Positions 5,445-6,787 of a stretch of 6,787 bases of DNA are shown here, one piece after another (the first letter of the stretch is position 1; each line of letters starts with the position of its first letter). The notes beneath the pieces were generated by a model. That model saw nothing but the letters and a program-made list of their open reading frames with translations, was not told the DNA's origin and made no database searches. The stretch spans positions 1 through 6,787 of the forward strand of contig JAEUIG010000720.1 of assembly GCA_016795125.1 (NCBI GenBank), given 5' to 3'. The position numbers and the translations under genes were made by a program. The stretch comes from Planctomycetaceae bacterium. Lineage in GTDB: Bacteria > Planctomycetota > Planctomycetia > Planctomycetales > Planctomycetaceae.

Positions 5445-5512
5445 TGAGCGGCGGGGCTTGACCCCGCCGGAATGCGTCATTTACCCGGACCGCCGGGCTG
5501 AACCCGGCGGCT
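5445..5512. repeat. Two-hairpin REP-like element, left copy (3' side of larB)
   Basis: Two perfect 8-bp stems with 5-base loops occupy the larB-nnrD spacer. Stem B pairs CGGCGGGG (5449-5456) with CCCCGCCG (5462-5469). Stem A pairs CCGCCGGG (5490-5497) with CCCGGCGG (5503-5510). The element is an inverted copy of 6284-6352. Its stem B block (5445-5475) matches the reverse complement of 6322-6352 at 30 of 31 bases, and its stem A block (5489-5512) matches that of 6284-6307 at 22 of 24. It begins two bases after the larB stop codon on the larB transcript. It could act as a transcription or mRNA-processing signal between larB and nnrD, though no T-tract is present. Confidence 0.85.
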
Positions 5513-5514
5513 CG

Positions 5515-6270
5515 CTACGTCGCGCGCCCCCGGGCAATCATCCCGGCGACGTACCCGGCCTTAAAGCCCGCGTCGATGTTAACCACCGTCACGTTCGACG
5601 CGCAGCTGTTGAGCATTCCCAGGAGCGCCGCCAGACCGCCGAACGACGCTCCGTAACCGACGCTGGTCGGCACCGCGATCACCGGACACGCGACCCACCC
5701 GCCGACCACCGACGGCAACGCCCCTTCCATTCCGGCCGCCACGACGATCGCATCCGCTCGCTCCAGCCGCTTGAGCTGCGCCGGCAAGCGGTGCGGACCG
5801 GCCACACCGACATCCACCACCAGGTCGGTTTCGCAGCCCATCCAGTGCAGCGTCTCCAGCGCCTCCTCGGCCACAGGCCGGTCGCTGGTCCCGGCCGTAA
5901 CGACGACCACGGTGCCCTGGATGTCCGGTGGCGCGCCGACCCGGACGGTTCGCGCGACTGGGTTCTCGAGCACTTCAGGAAACCGCACCCGAACCGCCGC
6001 CGCCTGCTCGTCCGACACCCGGGTCGCAAAACACCGTTGGCCGCTGGCGTGCTGCCGCTCAAAGATTTCCACGACGGCCGCCGCCGTCTTCCCCTGCGCA
6101 AAGACAACCTCCGGGAAGCCGCACCGGCGGGCGCGATCCAGATCGACCGTCGCCTCGGCCGTTAACGCGGAACCGGACACGGCGCTTGGAAGTTGCGCGA
6201 GTGCCTCCGGTACCGCAATACGGCCCCCGGCGACGTCGGCCAGCAAGGATTCCAGTGTGGATGAAGTCAT
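5515..6270 (-). CDS. larB: LarB, nickel-pincer nucleotide cofactor biosynthesis carboxylase/hydrolase
   Basis: The 251-residue protein carboxylates nicotinic acid adenine dinucleotide and hydrolyses it to pyridinium-3,5-biscarboxylic acid mononucleotide, the first step towards the nickel-pincer cofactor of lactate racemase-type enzymes. Its C-terminal PurE-like domain (about 119-245) carries VVVVTAGTSDRPVAEEA (120-136), DVGVAGPHRL (153-162), VVAAGMEGALPSVVGG (176-191), PVIAVPTSVGYGASFGG (196-212), and LNSCASNVTVVNID (220-233). C223 in NSCAS lies where the L. plantarum enzyme has the cysteine (C221) that forms the cysteinyl-pyridine intermediate, and E182 is in the conserved GMEG. The N-terminal ~118 residues include the family-typical DLDRARRCGFPEVVFAQGK (43-61). 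The length is normal for LarB. ATG 6270 has no clear Shine-Dalgarno sequence. No larC, larE or larA is in the window. Inverted REP-like elements flank the gene on both sides. Confidence 0.95.
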   Translation of the reverse strand: MTSSTLESLLADVAGGRIAVPEALAQLPSAVSGSALTAEATVDLDRARRCGFPEVVFAQGKTAAAVVEIFERQHASGQRCFATRVSDEQAAAVRVRFPEVLENPVARTVRVGAPPDIQGTVVVVTAGTSDRPVAEEALETLHWMGCETDLVVDVGVAGPHRLPAQLKRLERADAIVVAAGMEGALPSVVGGWVACPVIAVPTSVGYGASFGGLAALLGMLNSCASNVTVVNIDAGFKAGYVAGMIARGRAT

Positions 6271-6283
6271 TGGTATGGTGACC

Positions 6284-6352
6284 AGCCGCCGGGTTTATCC
6301 CGGCGGTACGGCGGGGACGTCGCATTCCGGCGGGGTCGAGCCCCGCCGCTCA
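6284..6352. repeat. Two-hairpin REP-like element, right copy (5' side of larB)
   Basis: This copy lies in the divergent spacer between larB and the M24 peptidase gene. Stem A pairs CCGCCGGG (6286-6293) with CCCGGCGG (6299-6306), loop TTTAT. Stem B pairs CGGCGGGG (6328-6335) with CCCCGCCG (6341-6348), loop TCGAG. Arm sequences are identical to the left copy at 5445-5512, in opposite orientation, with the interval between stems 21 bases here and 20 there. It starts 13 bases upstream of the larB ATG, so stem A would lie in the larB 5' leader if transcription starts beyond it. No RAYT transposase gene is nearby to mobilise it. Confidence 0.85.
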
Positions 6353-6405
6353 TTCGGGAACGATCCGGGCGTTGCATTGCACGCACCATTCGCGATCATA
6401 CTCCC

Positions 6406-6787
6406 ATGCACAACCGCTTTGTCCAGCGTCGGGAACGGCTGCGGCCGATCATCGAGCGCGAGAACCTCGATCTGTTTCTGGTCACCAGCGAGAAGAACGT
6501 CAGTTACCTGACGGGGTTCAGCGGCGACAGCACCTGGCTCGTTGCCGGAACGGACTCCGAGCGACTGGTCAGCGACGGGCGTTACACCGGTCAGTTGCAG
6601 GAAGAATGTCCGGACATCGAGGCCCGCATCCGGCCCCCGTCCGTCAAGCTGCACGAAGGGACGATCAGCCTGCTCAAGGAGTCGCAGCCGCGGCGGATCG
6701 GCATTGAGGGGCACGTTGTCTCGATCGAGCTGCGGGACCAGCTCGCCGCCGGGTTGGAGGGGGTCGAGCTGGTCCCCCTGGGCAGCG
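6406..6787 (+). CDS. M24-family (aminopeptidase P / Xaa-Pro type) peptidase, N-terminal part
   Basis: The first 127 codons of a protein that continues past the right edge. The visible part matches the creatinase/prolidase N-terminal domain that precedes the pita-bread catalytic domain of M24 peptidases. It has an N-terminal helix (RFVQRRERLRPIIEREN, 4-20), LDLFLVTSEKNVSYLTGFSGDSTWLV (21-46) with the diagnostic N-V-x-Y-L-T-G-F-x-G, LVSDGRYTGQLQEE (54-67), and a later strand RRIGIEGHVVSI (96-107). The metal-binding catalytic domain is outside the window, so peptidase activity is inferred from family only; Xaa-Pro aminopeptidase is the likeliest role. ATG 6406 is the start that gives the normal domain N-terminus; there is no Shine-Dalgarno sequence. 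The gene is divergent from larB across a 135-bp spacer containing the right REP-like element. Confidence 0.9.
   Translation, partial: MHNRFVQRRERLRPIIERENLDLFLVTSEKNVSYLTGFSGDSTWLVAGTDSERLVSDGRYTGQLQEECPDIEARIRPPSVKLHEGTISLLKESQPRRIGIEGHVVSIELRDQLAAGLEGVELVPLGS

Noticed and set aside
5430..5480. Earlier in-frame start of nnrD at 5480
   Set aside because: The extra residues (MTHSGGVKPRRSG...) are a read-through of the REP-like element; the other copy near 6322-6352 reads out almost the same peptide, showing it is repeat-derived.
6372..6402. Possible promoter for the M24 peptidase gene (TTGCAT with CATACT 19 bp downstream)
   Set aside because: Only weak matches to both boxes and non-optimal spacing; not distinguishable from chance.
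1..6787. tRNA, rRNA, CRISPR array, insertion sequence, phage or secretion-system genes
   Set aside because: No conserved RNA motifs, regularly spaced repeats, transposase motifs or phage-type proteins were recognised on either strand.

Overview
The window is a GC-rich stretch of bacterial chromosome of ordinary housekeeping type, with accessory pieces set between conserved genes. It most resembles Planctomycetota. That is an inference from the style of the proteins (IlvN/IlvC, LarB, a ParE-like toxin pair, GC-rich REP-like intergenic hairpins), from loosely packed genes and from frequent starts without a Shine-Dalgarno sequence. It cannot be proven from the window alone. No rRNA, tRNA, CRISPR array, insertion sequence or phage gene was seen.

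Layout, left to right. Positions 2-148 (+) hold the last 48 codons of a phytoene-desaturase/retinol-saturase-like FAD oxidoreductase. Next come ilvN (337-855, +), the acetolactate synthase regulatory subunit, and ilvC (935-1939, +), class I ketol-acid reductoisomerase. These are two consecutive steps of branched-chain amino acid synthesis, but the catalytic subunit ilvB is not beside them. The ilvN-ilvC gap carries four degenerate 7-bp tandem units. The end of ilvC is followed by five units of a different 7-bp repeat, which run into a strong terminator-like hairpin (1974-2006). Then come a SUKH (SMI1/KNR4) protein with a long Lys/Arg/Ala-rich tail (2037-2729, +) and a VOC/glyoxalase-fold protein (2761-3153, +).

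Two adjacent palindromes (3155-3187) precede a two-gene toxin-antitoxin-like module (3240-3488 and 3485-3781, +, overlapping by ATGA). Thirty bases further on is ispD (3812-4546, +, GTG start), a MEP isoprenoid pathway enzyme. It ends tail-to-tail, with an 8-bp overlap, against nnrD (4539-5429, -), an NAD(P)HX repair dehydratase. larB (5515-6270, -), a nickel-pincer cofactor synthesis enzyme, lies upstream of nnrD on the same strand. The window closes with the first 127 codons of an M24/aminopeptidase P-type protein (6406-6787, +), divergent from larB.

The most unusual structural feature is a two-hairpin element of about 68 bp that occurs twice, in inverted orientation, immediately flanking larB (5445-5512 and 6284-6352). 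The copies share a 31-bp block with one mismatch and a 24-bp block with two. On the larB transcript the leader and trailer would be complementary. Other points of interest are the heptamer repeats bracketing ilvC, the SUKH plus histone-H1-like tail architecture, and the double palindrome in front of the toxin-antitoxin pair.
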